A stretch of DNA of 43,735 bases from a virus: IMG/VR virus record IMGVR_UViG_3300009436_000040, positions 1-43,735 of that record. The stretch is one strand, 5' to 3'. How positions within the stretch are numbered: position 1 is the first letter of the stretch; every line of letters starts with the position of its first letter. Below are positions 30,847 to 40,700 of this stretch, piece by piece. Both the position numbers and the translations under genes were made by a program. Under the pieces are notes generated by a model. The model did no database searches. It was given only the letters and a program-made list of their open reading frames with translations, and was not told the origin of the DNA.

Positions 30847-31493
30847 GGGAATAGACTTCTATTAAAAGGTTTATCATCTATATCATCTATCATCATTTGC
30901 CACATATCTCTATCTGGAATGACGAATCCTAATGTCTGTCTAGGCAATTTACTTCCCGCACAATGCCAAACAATATTAGATGCGTCTTCATCTTTGCCTC
31001 CAAAATAACCAACCTTAGCTGACCATCCTGGTGTATCATACATCGTTACAATGTTACCTTCTTTATCTGTATACCTAAAGAAGCCTTGATCATTTTCGCT
31101 GTAACTCAAAAGAATATTATATCCAGGAGTATCCCAATTACAATGCCATCCCATAAATCCATCTGCTGGATAATATGCATGAACGGCAGTAAATTTTGCT
31201 CCTAAAAATGCACATACGTCTGTACATAACTCTAGGGAAGCATTTCGATACTTTGTAGGTGAGCCATCACTTATATGAAAGTCAGTAACTATAGCACATT
31301 CTGGTGTGCCTGCGTGTGTATCTTTTTGTACTTCTTTTAGATACTCTGGAGATGTTGCACTTTCTAGTGTATGTGTACCTTCTCTATCTTTATCAGGAAT
31401 AATTGTATTGATATCGTCTTGCTCATCAAACCAATTTCGATAGCGGTCAAGGCGTTCTAACAGTTCAGGATTGAGGTTCGTTAATAGTTTCAT
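30843..31493 (-). CDS. 2OG-Fe(II) oxygenase-like protein, 216 aa
   Basis: The conserved core is AYYPADGFMGWHCNWDTPGY at about residues 106-125 and NIVWHCAGSKLPRQTLGF at about 173-190. H117 with D121 (or N119) and H177 could form the Fe(II) facial triad, and R185 the 2-oxoglutarate anchor, but H117-x-x-x-D121 is not the canonical HxD spacing. A related family (GWHTN...) occurs, to my memory, in marine T4-like phages. The start overlaps the glycosyltransferase gene by 29 nt with no clear ribosome-binding site. The hydroxylation target is unknown; iron dependence would be notable next to IscU/IscA. Confidence 0.6.
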   Translation of the reverse strand: MKLLTNLNPELLERLDRYRNWFDEQDDINTIIPDKDREGTHTLESATSPEYLKEVQKDTHAGTPECAIVTDFHISDGSPTKYRNASLELCTDVCAFLGAKFTAVHAYYPADGFMGWHCNWDTPGYNILLSYSENDQGFFRYTDKEGNIVTMYDTPGWSAKVGYFGGKDEDASNIVWHCAGSKLPRQTLGFVIPDRDMWQMMIDDIDDKPFNRSLFP

Positions 31494-32202
31494 TTGAATT
31501 AAAGTGCCTATCTAATAGGTAATGTCTCACAACTACATCATTACCTTCCAATTCTTCAGGTCGTTGACCCATGACAAAATTCCATCTAGCATCAGGTGAT
31601 GGAAACTCTCCTACATTAATAGTTTCTTTGTGCTTCGTTTTATTTAGTAAGTACCACATTGTAAATGTATCCCATGGTTTAACTGCTTCGGGATAAGGAC
31701 TCACATCATGCGCGGGCGCACATTGGATTCTGTAGTAGTAATACCAGTCATCCATTAATTTCTTTACTGCGTCAGTGTTTCTATATACGAATACACCGCA
31801 ATGGTAGATCATCTCATCTTCATCATTTAGCTTAGTGATCTTGGCGTTGTACGGTCTATTTCTAGTGAATATTATGTCATGTTCTCTAATAAAATCAAAC
31901 GCAAATCGTATATCTCCATCTTCTATCATGGTGTCACAATCAAGGTACATTGTCAAGTCATATGGAGTCTGTGATAATGCCCACAGCTTGGCACGATTAT
32001 TGACGGGCATATCGACACCCATAAGATCCGTTGTTCGTATCTGATCAAATATTTTGAAGTCATCTAATTCAACCCACGCGGCATGAGTGAATAGTGTAAT
32101 TTTGGCATCTGGATAAAAATCTAATAAAGATAGTGCCGACAGCTTGGCGGCATAGTAATAGTCTTTTTTCAGAGAAGCCACATAAACGTAGCCCTTAGTC
32201 AT
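31465..32202 (-). CDS. Glycosyltransferase-like protein (GT-A fold), 245 aa
   Basis: MTKGYVYVASLKKDYYYAAK, FYPDAKITLFTHAAWVELDD, NNRAKLWALSQTPYDLTMYL and the DxD in YLDCDTMIEDGDIRFAF (D88/D90). The middle has FTRNRPYNAKITKLNDEDEM and WYYYYRIQCAPAHDVS. Unlike the plus-strand paralogs it lacks WGTKY and is closer to the LPS galactosyl/glucosyl type of nucleotide-sugar transferases. It overlaps the next gene by 8 nt. A separate glycosyltransferase outside the cassette, on the opposite strand. Confidence 0.78.
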   Translation of the reverse strand: MTKGYVYVASLKKDYYYAAKLSALSLLDFYPDAKITLFTHAAWVELDDFKIFDQIRTTDLMGVDMPVNNRAKLWALSQTPYDLTMYLDCDTMIEDGDIRFAFDFIREHDIIFTRNRPYNAKITKLNDEDEMIYHCGVFVYRNTDAVKKLMDDWYYYYRIQCAPAHDVSPYPEAVKPWDTFTMWYLLNKTKHKETINVGEFPSPDARWNFVMGQRPEELEGNDVVVRHYLLDRHFNSNETINEPQS

Positions 32203-32641
32203 CTATTACAGCACCCAATTCTTCTTGTATGAGTATTGTCGCATATGCAGTAACCTCTAGTGGGTTCTTTGCCCTACGAATTTTCTTCTTCATTTCTGAA
32301 TTTTTAGAATTTTTGATGATGGGAATTTCAAAAGCCTCAAGTTTAATTTCAAATAGAGTTTCTTGTTTGATTCTATTCTTGTGAACTTCTTCTTGTTCTT
32401 TTGCTTTCACAACCGCTTCGGCTTTACTTTCATCGTCTATGACTGTAAGACGATCAATTTCCGTTTCACCGATGTCTATCATAATCTGATCATAATCTCT
32501 ATTGACATATCCTTCTGAAGCTGGACCTGCATTGATTATGCTTCGTTGATATTCTTTGCCATAGAGAATGTCACACTCAATTGAGCGATTCTCTTTGTTT
32601 AGCCAAATGGGGTTTTTGTACTTAGGTTGTTCTTCTGACAT
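32195..32641 (-). CDS. Hypothetical protein, 148 aa
   Basis: Sequence EEQPKYKNPIWLNKENRSIE near the N-terminus, an acidic middle (DYDQIMIDIGETEID) and a lysine-rich helix (EAVVKAKEQEEVHKNRIKQE), ending RRAKNPLEVTAYATILIQEE. Likely mostly helical at the C-terminus. It lies between the fibre gene at 32721 and the glycosyltransferase and is the only gene here with a hairpin in its leader. GAGG precedes the ATG. A tail-fibre assembly role is possible by position, but nothing in the sequence proves it. Confidence 0.68.
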   Translation of the reverse strand: MSEEQPKYKNPIWLNKENRSIECDILYGKEYQRSIINAGPASEGYVNRDYDQIMIDIGETEIDRLTVIDDESKAEAVVKAKEQEEVHKNRIKQETLFEIKLEAFEIPIIKNSKNSEMKKKIRRAKNPLEVTAYATILIQEELGAVIDD

Positions 32642-32668
32642 AATAAATCCTCATAATTATAAAATACT

Positions 32669-32690
32669 GGCACAGTTTGAGTTCTGTGCC
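32669..32690 (-). promoter_or_regulatory. Leader hairpin between late promoter and the 148-aa gene
   Basis: GGCACAG and CTGTGCC are perfect 7-base arms around an 8-base loop. The position is after the TATAAATA box and 28 nt before the start. A weak T-run (TATTTT) follows on the minus strand, so it could be either a terminator for the 325-aa gene or a transcript leader structure. Confidence 0.6.
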
Positions 32691-32693
32691 ATA

Positions 32694-32701
32694 TATTTAT
32701 A
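32694..32701 (-). promoter_or_regulatory. Late promoter box before the 148-aa gene
   Basis: TATAAATA on the minus strand, followed by ATATGGCACAG. It lies 53 nt before the ATG of the 148-aa gene and 20 nt after the stop of the 325-aa fibre gene. Confidence 0.68.
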
Positions 32702-32720
32702 TCACTTCTATAGAAGAGTT

Positions 32721-33698
32721 TTAGGCAGTTCTTACGAATAGTGCCTTAGTTTCTTGTGTTGATGATGATGATTGTACTGTGTTACCTGCATATGTTCCTG
32801 TGTATGTACCAGAGTACGAACCGGCATATGCGCCATTTAAGAATCCAGAAAAGAATCTATTATAGTAACCAGTGTATGATCCTGTATAACCACCAGAATA
32901 GTTTTGTGCTGAAATAGTTTTTAATTGGTCAGTCATCGTTGAACCCATTTGAGCCCACGTTCCAGAGGCACTAGGTGATCCACTGTTCAATAGATACGTT
33001 CCTATTCCAGAAGCAATAATTCTATTTCTGAATGAAGATACAAGAGTTTCCATTTCTGCGTCAGTCATCTCAGCACTACCGCCAGTACCATCACTCTTCA
33101 ACAAGCGGTTAATATTAGTAGCCGCGGCAGTTGTAGGAGCAGTCTTTTGATAAAGATTGTATGCTACGTCTGTACCATCAACTTGAGTTTCAGTAATAGT
33201 ATCACGTACTGCCCATGTGCCGCCAGTTGGTGCGGTAGTTTTGATATGATATTGTCCGACTGTGTTTGCATCTTCAAATACCATTGCCGCAATAACTTCA
33301 TCTAGCAATTCAGTGTCAATTTCTCCATCAGACATCTCTTCAATGGTTCCACCAGTATATCTGAGTGGTCTTACAACGCCACTTTCAGAAACTACAGTAT
33401 TTTTCTGTTGAATTCTATACGTTGTTGTGGTCATGTTACCACTTGCAGGATGAGTTCCGACTGCTTCATCACGCTCTCTGTTTGTGAAAGTACCTACTTC
33501 AGTATATCCAGAAGTCAATGAGCCAGTAATAGTATCTAATTCAGCAGTGCCAGTCCCATCGTGATCACCAGCAAACTTATTAGTAATAACAAATGCGATA
33601 TGATCTCTCATTTCAGCAGAAGAAAGTTCCCGTACGCCTTGGATTGTTGCCGCGGTTGCAGGGTACGAACTTGCTTTTAGTGTAATTGGGCCAGCCAT
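32721..33698 (-). CDS. Virion/tail fibre-like protein with Gly-Tyr repeats, 325 aa
   Basis: MAGPITLKASSYPATAATIQ, then GVRELSSAEMRDHIAFVITN, and internal pairs EMSDGEIDTELLDEVI / EMTDAEMETLVSSFRNRI suggesting repeated helical modules. The C-terminal part (nt about 32780-32905) contains YSGGYTGSYTGYY and YAGSYSGTYTGTYAG repeats around RFFSGFLNG. Such Gly-Tyr tracts occur in marine phage fibres. Strong Thr/Gly/Ser composition and position next to other fibre genes support a virion role. No catalytic residues are visible. Confidence 0.78.
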   Translation of the reverse strand: MAGPITLKASSYPATAATIQGVRELSSAEMRDHIAFVITNKFAGDHDGTGTAELDTITGSLTSGYTEVGTFTNRERDEAVGTHPASGNMTTTTYRIQQKNTVVSESGVVRPLRYTGGTIEEMSDGEIDTELLDEVIAAMVFEDANTVGQYHIKTTAPTGGTWAVRDTITETQVDGTDVAYNLYQKTAPTTAAATNINRLLKSDGTGGSAEMTDAEMETLVSSFRNRIIASGIGTYLLNSGSPSASGTWAQMGSTMTDQLKTISAQNYSGGYTGSYTGYYNRFFSGFLNGAYAGSYSGTYTGTYAGNTVQSSSSTQETKALFVRTA

Positions 33699-33709
33699 TG
33701 TGAATCCTC

Positions 33710-34546
33710 TTAGTTAATCAATGTTCCAGATGCGTCATATATTGCAAGCGATCTATGTGATAACCAGTTTGTAGCATCATTACAAGTTACTGTAATGGTT
33801 GTTTTTGCTGGTAAAGACTTTGCCGCGTTAGCAGTCGCTCCATCAATAGCATCTGAAGTATTAGGGTATAATTTTAAATCTGCGGTTGTTGAATTTTGTA
33901 CGACCACTGTTAGTCCGGCTACCGCTGTAGGAAGTACTACTCCGTTATTAGCAGAACCAGATGCAACAACAACTACAGTTTCAGTAATTGCAGTAGCACC
34001 AGCTTGGTCAGTACCAGCCGCAGTTGCGCTCTGAATACCATACTTAACTGCTCCTAAAAGTTCGGCTGTACCGTTAACAGTAAAATCTTGTACGTTGTTT
34101 CCGCCAGATCCAACTGATCTCCATGCACCGGTTGATGTTCCTACATATTCTGCACCGTTATCAGTTACAAGGTCTACAGGAGCATCTGCACTACCGCCAT
34201 TGATAGTATCGCCAGAGAAAGGATAAACCTTAATCGTTGCACCAGATGTGTTGTAGACATTGATTACTAATCCAGCTACCGCGTCAGGTAGTTTAACACC
34301 TTGGTTAGCGGATGCTGTAGATATAATGTTATAAGTTTTTGAAAGTGCTTGTGCCGCACTCTGTGTACTACCTGCGGCAGTTACAGTTGCGATTCCAAGT
34401 GTAACATTTCCAGTAGCTGTTAATGCGGCTGCTACTATATTGTCACCACTTTCGTATTTGTCGTTATTGAGGTTAATAAAGTTATTATCTACCTCAGTAT
34501 TTGTAAGGGGACTACCCTTAGCTGATCTTAATGTAATTGTGGCCAT
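33710..34546 (-). CDS. Virion/fibre-like protein with duplicated domain, 278 aa
   Basis: Starts MATITLRSAKGSPLTNTEVD, then NNFINLNNDKYESGDNI, a recurrent start of marine phage fibre proteins. Two copies of a beta domain follow: GVKLPDAVAGLVINVYNTSG with IKVYPFSGDTINGG, and GVVLPTAVAGLTVVVQNSTT with LKLYPNTSDAIDGA. The C-terminus is NWLSHRSLAIYDASGTLIN. The internal duplication is clear at the residue level. Likely a short fibre or tip. The late box lies in the upstream gene. Confidence 0.78.
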   Translation of the reverse strand: MATITLRSAKGSPLTNTEVDNNFINLNNDKYESGDNIVAAALTATGNVTLGIATVTAAGSTQSAAQALSKTYNIISTASANQGVKLPDAVAGLVINVYNTSGATIKVYPFSGDTINGGSADAPVDLVTDNGAEYVGTSTGAWRSVGSGGNNVQDFTVNGTAELLGAVKYGIQSATAAGTDQAGATAITETVVVVASGSANNGVVLPTAVAGLTVVVQNSTTADLKLYPNTSDAIDGATANAAKSLPAKTTITVTCNDATNWLSHRSLAIYDASGTLIN

Positions 34547-34559
34547 TTGCTCTTCCTGT

Positions 34560-34766
34560 TCAGCGTTGAATTATTGACTTTAAAAGTAATTTGATCTCTG
34601 AGAGTTCATCTTTTAGACTATTTATATCATCAGACATTTCGACAATAGTTGTAGCTTGCATTCGCTGAATCTCTCTTTTTTTCTTAAAAGCCCTCAAGCC
34701 TGCAACATCGGTAGATAATATTGCTCCAGTAGAAGGATCTCTTATTATTTTTTCTGCTTGCAACAT
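34560..34766 (-). CDS. Small conserved-type virion-region protein, 68 aa
   Basis: MLQAEKIIRDPSTGAILSTD, a basic stretch (LRAFKKKREIQRM) and a C-terminal amphipathic coiled-coil helix (DDINSLKDELSEIKLLLKSI). I recall similar short proteins next to the giant structural protein of marine T4-like phages. AGGAAG lies before the start, but TATAAATA directly abuts the ATG. Function unknown. Confidence 0.72.
   Translation of the reverse strand: MLQAEKIIRDPSTGAILSTDVAGLRAFKKKREIQRMQATTIVEMSDDINSLKDELSEIKLLLKSIIQR
34619..34626 (-). promoter_or_regulatory. Possible late promoter box inside the 68-aa gene
   Basis: TATAAATA on the minus strand, 73 nt before the start of the 278-aa protein. Intragenic, so less certain than the intergenic boxes. 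Confidence 0.4.
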
Positions 34767-34774
34767 TATTTATA
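34767..34774 (-). promoter_or_regulatory. TATAAATA box abutting the ATG of the 68-aa gene
   Basis: TATAAATA on the minus strand ends at the base before the ATG at 34766. A transcript from it would start inside the gene, so it would serve the downstream genes or be a chance match in an AT-rich spacer. Confidence 0.4.
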
Positions 34775-34783
34775 CTTCCTATC

Positions 34784-37700
34784 CTATGTTGTCGCTATAA
34801 TGCGTAAGTCTTTTGCATATGGAACTTTTGATGTATTAGAAGACAAGAAGACAAACTTAGTAGAAAACTTCTTGAACTCTTCAAATGTTACTGTATTCAC
34901 TGTACATGAAACAAGTGCGGCAGCTCCTGCATATGCAAACACTACAGTTCCATCAGTTGCACTACCACTAGTATGAGTAGGTGCGCTACCAGATGCGGCT
35001 GTAGTACCTCCAGTTGTCACTGTATATAGATTCGCTCCATTAGCTACTTGCTGATTTGTGGCAAATTGTGTTGATACAGCGTGTTGCGTACCTACTACAA
35101 TAGTAGGAGTGCTACTATAATCTCTTCCCGGTGCTGTCAATGTCAAACTTCCTACAGTATTACCACTTAGTAGAGCAAATGCTGTTGCTTCTCCTGCACT
35201 AAAGAATAATTCGGGAGCAGATGTATATCCAGAACCAGCAGTGTCAATTGATATTTCTGTGACCCTGTCAGTTGAGTATGTAAATACTCCTGCAGTTTTG
35301 TTTGCATCAGGTATTTTAAATCCAAAATCAACAAATGCTGATTGTGTAACAGAACTCCCAATAGGCGACCAGTCATCATCTCTTGCTAATTTTATCCAAG
35401 GCAAATCTTCATTGAAGTTAGCATCATCTGCTTCTGCTTGGAACTTACCATAAACTTCAATAGATGCACCAGGTGGTTGTAATAACGCAACTTGAAGAAC
35501 AACATCTTGTGCTTCCATACCATCTGCGAGAACAACTGGCTTATTGATGTATCTAGATAATGCATTACCATCATTAGTAGTTTCGTTTGTGCTGTCGTTA
35601 TTCAACAAGTTTTGAACAGTCAACAATCCAAGTGCTGATAAGTCTAGCACTGGTGATAGGTTAGTATTAGTACCTGCTGGTAATGTTATCTTAAAGTGTA
35701 GCGACTTCGTGTCGGCACCAGAAAGATAATAGTCTTCGTTAGAATATGATCTAATTGACTTCTCATCCGCAGTATTCTTTCTTACATTCAGTCCAAGGAC
35801 TTCATAAGTTGTACTGACTGAAGATACATTAGAAGACTTTGTTGGTGCATATTCATATGTCATTATACCATCATTCTCAACTAGATTCATCGTAGTTCTA
35901 ACTTGATTAAACTTTCTATCTTCAATTGCAGTATTAGTAAAGAATGTTGTGCCATTTCCTATTGGAGTAATCAGAGCACCATCAGTTTGATTTCTGAAAT
36001 GTCCAGTATCTACATCAACATCTATTTGTTCTGTAATTGGATTAGAATTAGTAACTCGACCTCTAGCAAGAACAAGTGATATTGATGCACCTGTTCCTGT
36101 GCCACTAGTTGATAGCTGGTTTAACCCACCCGGATTACCTGTCCAGTTATCTGCAAGTGTGCCGGGATCGCTAATTGCAAATGCTGTGATTGCTCCACCC
36201 GATACTGTTGTTACTTTAGCTTTAACTCCAGTAAGAGTATTTCCACCTGAGTCAGTTGCATTTGCTAGGGTAACAATATCATTCACTGCATGACCTGAAC
36301 CACCAGATGTTAGTGTTGCTTTCCATCCGTGTACGACTGTACCAACAGCAGGTCTTCCACCAGAATAGCTTTCGCCTATAATGTAATCTGTGTTTCCATT
36401 TTCTAAATGTACTGTACCGTTACTTGAAGCATATACCGCTTTAGTTATTTGATAGGTCATATCTTCAGATTGGTGAGCGTTCCAAGTTCTGTTATTAGAA
36501 GATGTGAATAGTATTCCGCCTATGTTTGTATCTTCAGCAAAGATGCGTTGATTCTGAACACCAACTCCAACTTTGTTCTGTCCTAGTTCTGAACACCAAA
36601 CTTCATAGTCTGGACTATTACCAGCAGGGAGAAGAACGAAACAATATTCAGTATTTCCTTTAAGTTGTACTGGTGCTTCGAATGCAAATGTTGTTGTATA
36701 AGGATTCGCTGGCTGACCTTCAGGAGAGAATCTGATAGTTCCATCAGCATCTTCCGTAGTTACTGTAACTTGACTTGGTGCTAGATTAACTTCACCGTAT
36801 GGCAGTACTGATCGTGAAGGATAACCATTAACAACTTCTCTGAGTTGTAATGTAATACTAGCAGTACTAGATTTCTTTCTAAAGAATACTTTGACTTCTG
36901 TTGCCATTACTCCTTCAGGATCTTCTACAAAGAATGTCTGTGCTATTGGATCGAAACCACCTGTAACTTGAACGTGTGTTTCTGTTTCTAAATCAACATT
37001 CAGATCAACGGTAGATTTTGCAGTAGCCGTTACAGAAGAAGACATATTTACAGCACCCATTTCAACGCTTGTAACTTGTGTCCAAGAACCTACGTTCGTT
37101 GATACTGGTGCAGTTTGTCCAAAATTAATTTTAGGTATTGCTGTTGATACTACAGTTTGTTGTGCTACTGTAGATATGCCAGATGAACTAAATGGTGCTT
37201 GCGCTGAAGTAGTAACAAATGATGCTCTATCTTTTACATCATCGGTAAAACGTAATTGTCTCTCACCGACCATGAATGTACCGCCCGGCATATAGTAGAA
37301 TCCACAAATAATTCCGTTTGCGTCTGAAGTAATTGAAGTACCTCTAGGCAGTAAATACCCCGCGGCACTCGCTGCCGCCAATAAATCCCCTGGTCTTGAG
37401 TGCTGATTTTTCAGCGCGATTAAATTATTAACATTTGAAGCGAGTACTGGTTGAAACTTTACCGCAGTCTGTGCTTCACCGTCAAAGAATCCATACAGTT
37501 TTGTATTTGGTTTAAATCTTGTACCAATATACATCAATGGCATTGCTTTCATATACAGATTAAGTTCAGCGGAAACAAGTTTTTCACCCATAGCAACTTG
37601 TTGTGTTGTATAGGGTGCCGCTGTTGCTGTCAACATCTGTTTTGTTGCTGTTGCAGTAGTTGTAGATGAGTTTGTTATTATTGAACCTGAAATACTAGAT

Positions 37701-40700
37701 GAAGAATCTACTCTACCAGTAGTAGTGACAGTTCCTGTTATGTCAACGGTTGCATTTGTATCTACGTTTACGCCTGCAATGCCTCTAACTCCTCGACCGC
37801 CTATAGCATCTGATCCAGATGATGACGCTTCGGCACCTGCACTAAATGCAGTTGTGGTTGTGAATTCGTCAGAGGCTGAAGTTTCAGCTCCCCAACTTTG
37901 TGAGGTTGGTTCATTTGGTACGGAGCTAAAAGAAACATCGTAGGAAGAAATTATCTGTGCTTTACTGATATCATTTGCAAGTTGGTTACCAAACTCACTT
38001 AAAGAATTATCTTCAACATGATAATCATCCAACGTAGTAGTATCTACATAGTTTGCACCTCGAGGATAAACATTCAAGTCTCCTTCCCATGCGAACAGTA
38101 ATTCACCAACACAATTTCTAGCTTTAGAAGAGAATCTATTTTCTGAGAATACTGTCTTCGTAAATGGAAGAGTAAGTAGATCGCCTGATCTAGTTACACC
38201 AGAAGATGTTGTGGAGTTAAAAACTAAATCTGCGCGAGTTTCTTTGTATGCTGGTCCAACACGTTTTGTAGTTGGATCAATAGCACACTTGAATGCGGGA
38301 TCTGCAACATCACTTAATGCGTGAGTTGTAAACACATTGATAAAAATACCATTTTTAAATCTAGTATTACCATCAGCATCAACAATGTTCATATTCTGAG
38401 ATTCTTGTTCCATAAGAGACAAGGCAGTATAATATTCTAATCTGTTAATTCTTTTTTCTATACGACTAATATCGGACATCGTATATCTACGATTCTGTAA
38501 TAGTCTCTTACCTACTGTATAACCAGGTACTCCAAAAGCATCTCCTACAAATGGAGATACAGAAGGATATGCAGGAATATTCAGTTCAACCAAAGCCATT
38601 CCCTGATTTTCAGGTACAATTGGACTGCGGGGACTAACAGACGGAATTCCCTTAAAGACTTTGAACTCACTCTGATCTGTAATCACAACTTTGTCGATTC
38701 TTTTTAAATAGAACTCAACGTCTGTTGTGAAATTCTGAGTAGGTGCAGGGTGTTGTACTCCATCAGTTGGAGCATTTATCGTATTACTCTTAGATGGATT
38801 AATCGTTGCCGCGGCTAAGTTAGCTGTTGCTGTTACGGCTGTATTTGTAATCATTGGTCTGAAGTCAATACAATCTCTAAGATTATATGAGCCAGATTGT
38901 TTAGAATCATATCTTGGAATTTCATATGTGTAGATACCAGCTGAACCAGTATCATCTGTAGGATATGAATTTACTGCAAAATATGTTCCGCCTGTAGAGG
39001 CATAGTTTGGTGTGAAGCATTTCAATTTTACAACAATGTACTTGCTTGTAGTGTTGATTGGAGAATTGGTATTCTTCTTTAACTTACCATGTCCATATAC
39101 GTTATCTTTCTGTCCGTTATCGAGAAGGAATTTCGCTCGTTGATTCTCTCCAGTTTCAACATACCCATCACCATCTAGGTAAACATCAGTAATTCTGAAT
39201 ATGTCAGATATACCTAAGTTCCATGGTCCAGTTGCTCCACCCTCATTAGTTGCGGTGTTAATTTTAACATATACATTTGATATGAGATTTTTAGGAACAG
39301 GAGCTGAATCGACATTGACTACTTTAACAAACATCTTAGCAGTAGAAGTACCACTAACAGTACCCAGATCAAATACCAGAGATCCAGTTGATGCAGATGT
39401 AATCATTGCAGGTGTTAATGGTATAACTCTACCGGCAGTTATTGCTGTGCCATTAATAGTTGATCCACTGGTTGCAACTAATATAAAGTTTCTATCAATT
39501 ATAGTCTGTGTTATACTTCCAGTGTATGGGAACTGTGAACTTCCTGTTACTGATATTGTTGCTGTACCATCGGCAGCGAAAGTAACATCAAATTCTTCTT
39601 GATAATAATACTGCGTATCGTATGAACCGCCTGAGGCTGCCGCAAGAGTTTTTGCGCTACTATAAGGAGTTCTGAAGACTAATTTATTCTGTGTGGATTC
39701 TTTGATAACTGCTTTTGATGATTCTAAAACACAATCTGCAAAGCCACTATCTGTGCTATTTGAATAGTATAATCCTTTAGCATCTGAGAGTTTGCCCTTA
39801 GTAATAGAAATATCATAAAGATACATTCTGTATACTGTTGCGGCTGCACCCAATGTGCCAGAAGAATATTCAATCTGTTTAATTCTTGCTTGACCTATAA
39901 TATTAGAAGAACCGGGTGCTGAAGTACTGCCGTATGTGCCAGAAGTTACCGCAGTTTTTGCTGTATTATAAATTGTTACAAGTGTTCCGTCTTTTATGTT
40001 CCAAGTACCAGCAAACTCATTTACATAGAAGTAGTTACCGTATCCAGTTGATATGGTTTGTCCTTCAGTTATCTGAGTAGTGGTTGCTTTATCAATGTCT
40101 ACAATTTGTGGTGTCTGAAAGTTGTGTCTAAATCCATTAACATATGCTGTACCACTACCAATTGATAATGCCAGTTTCTGTGAGTTTCCTGGTCTAGCAG
40201 TATTAGACGATAGGAACTTACCTCTATTATTGGAAGTTTTTAAATGCTCATCAACCACAATTGAGAATGGTGCGGTTACATAGTTTCCAGATTCTTCATA
40301 TGTTCTACCTGCTAGAATCTTACCAATTTCATTTAGTTGTCCAACATCTTCTGTTACTTTCTGGTAATATTTACCATCAATGACTTTATCGATTGCAACA
40401 AAGTCTGCGTCGGAATCTTCTGTTAATGTCTTCTTAGTAAGTACAGTGGAAACTTTATATCTGTCTGCTCCGGGTGCATTGAAGTTAAATGATCCTGAAG
40501 ATGGATCAAGAAGACTTGTATCTGTATCGGATGTTATTATGGTCTCTTTTACTTGAAGACCAACAAAGTAACTAGCAACTGGATTATATTTTTCCAGTAG
40601 AATTTCTTGTCGTAAGTGTGTTACAAATTGATTCTTGAGAAAGAATACACCATCTGCGACTACAAAAAACAATCCTATTCCATAATAGTTTAATGCAACA

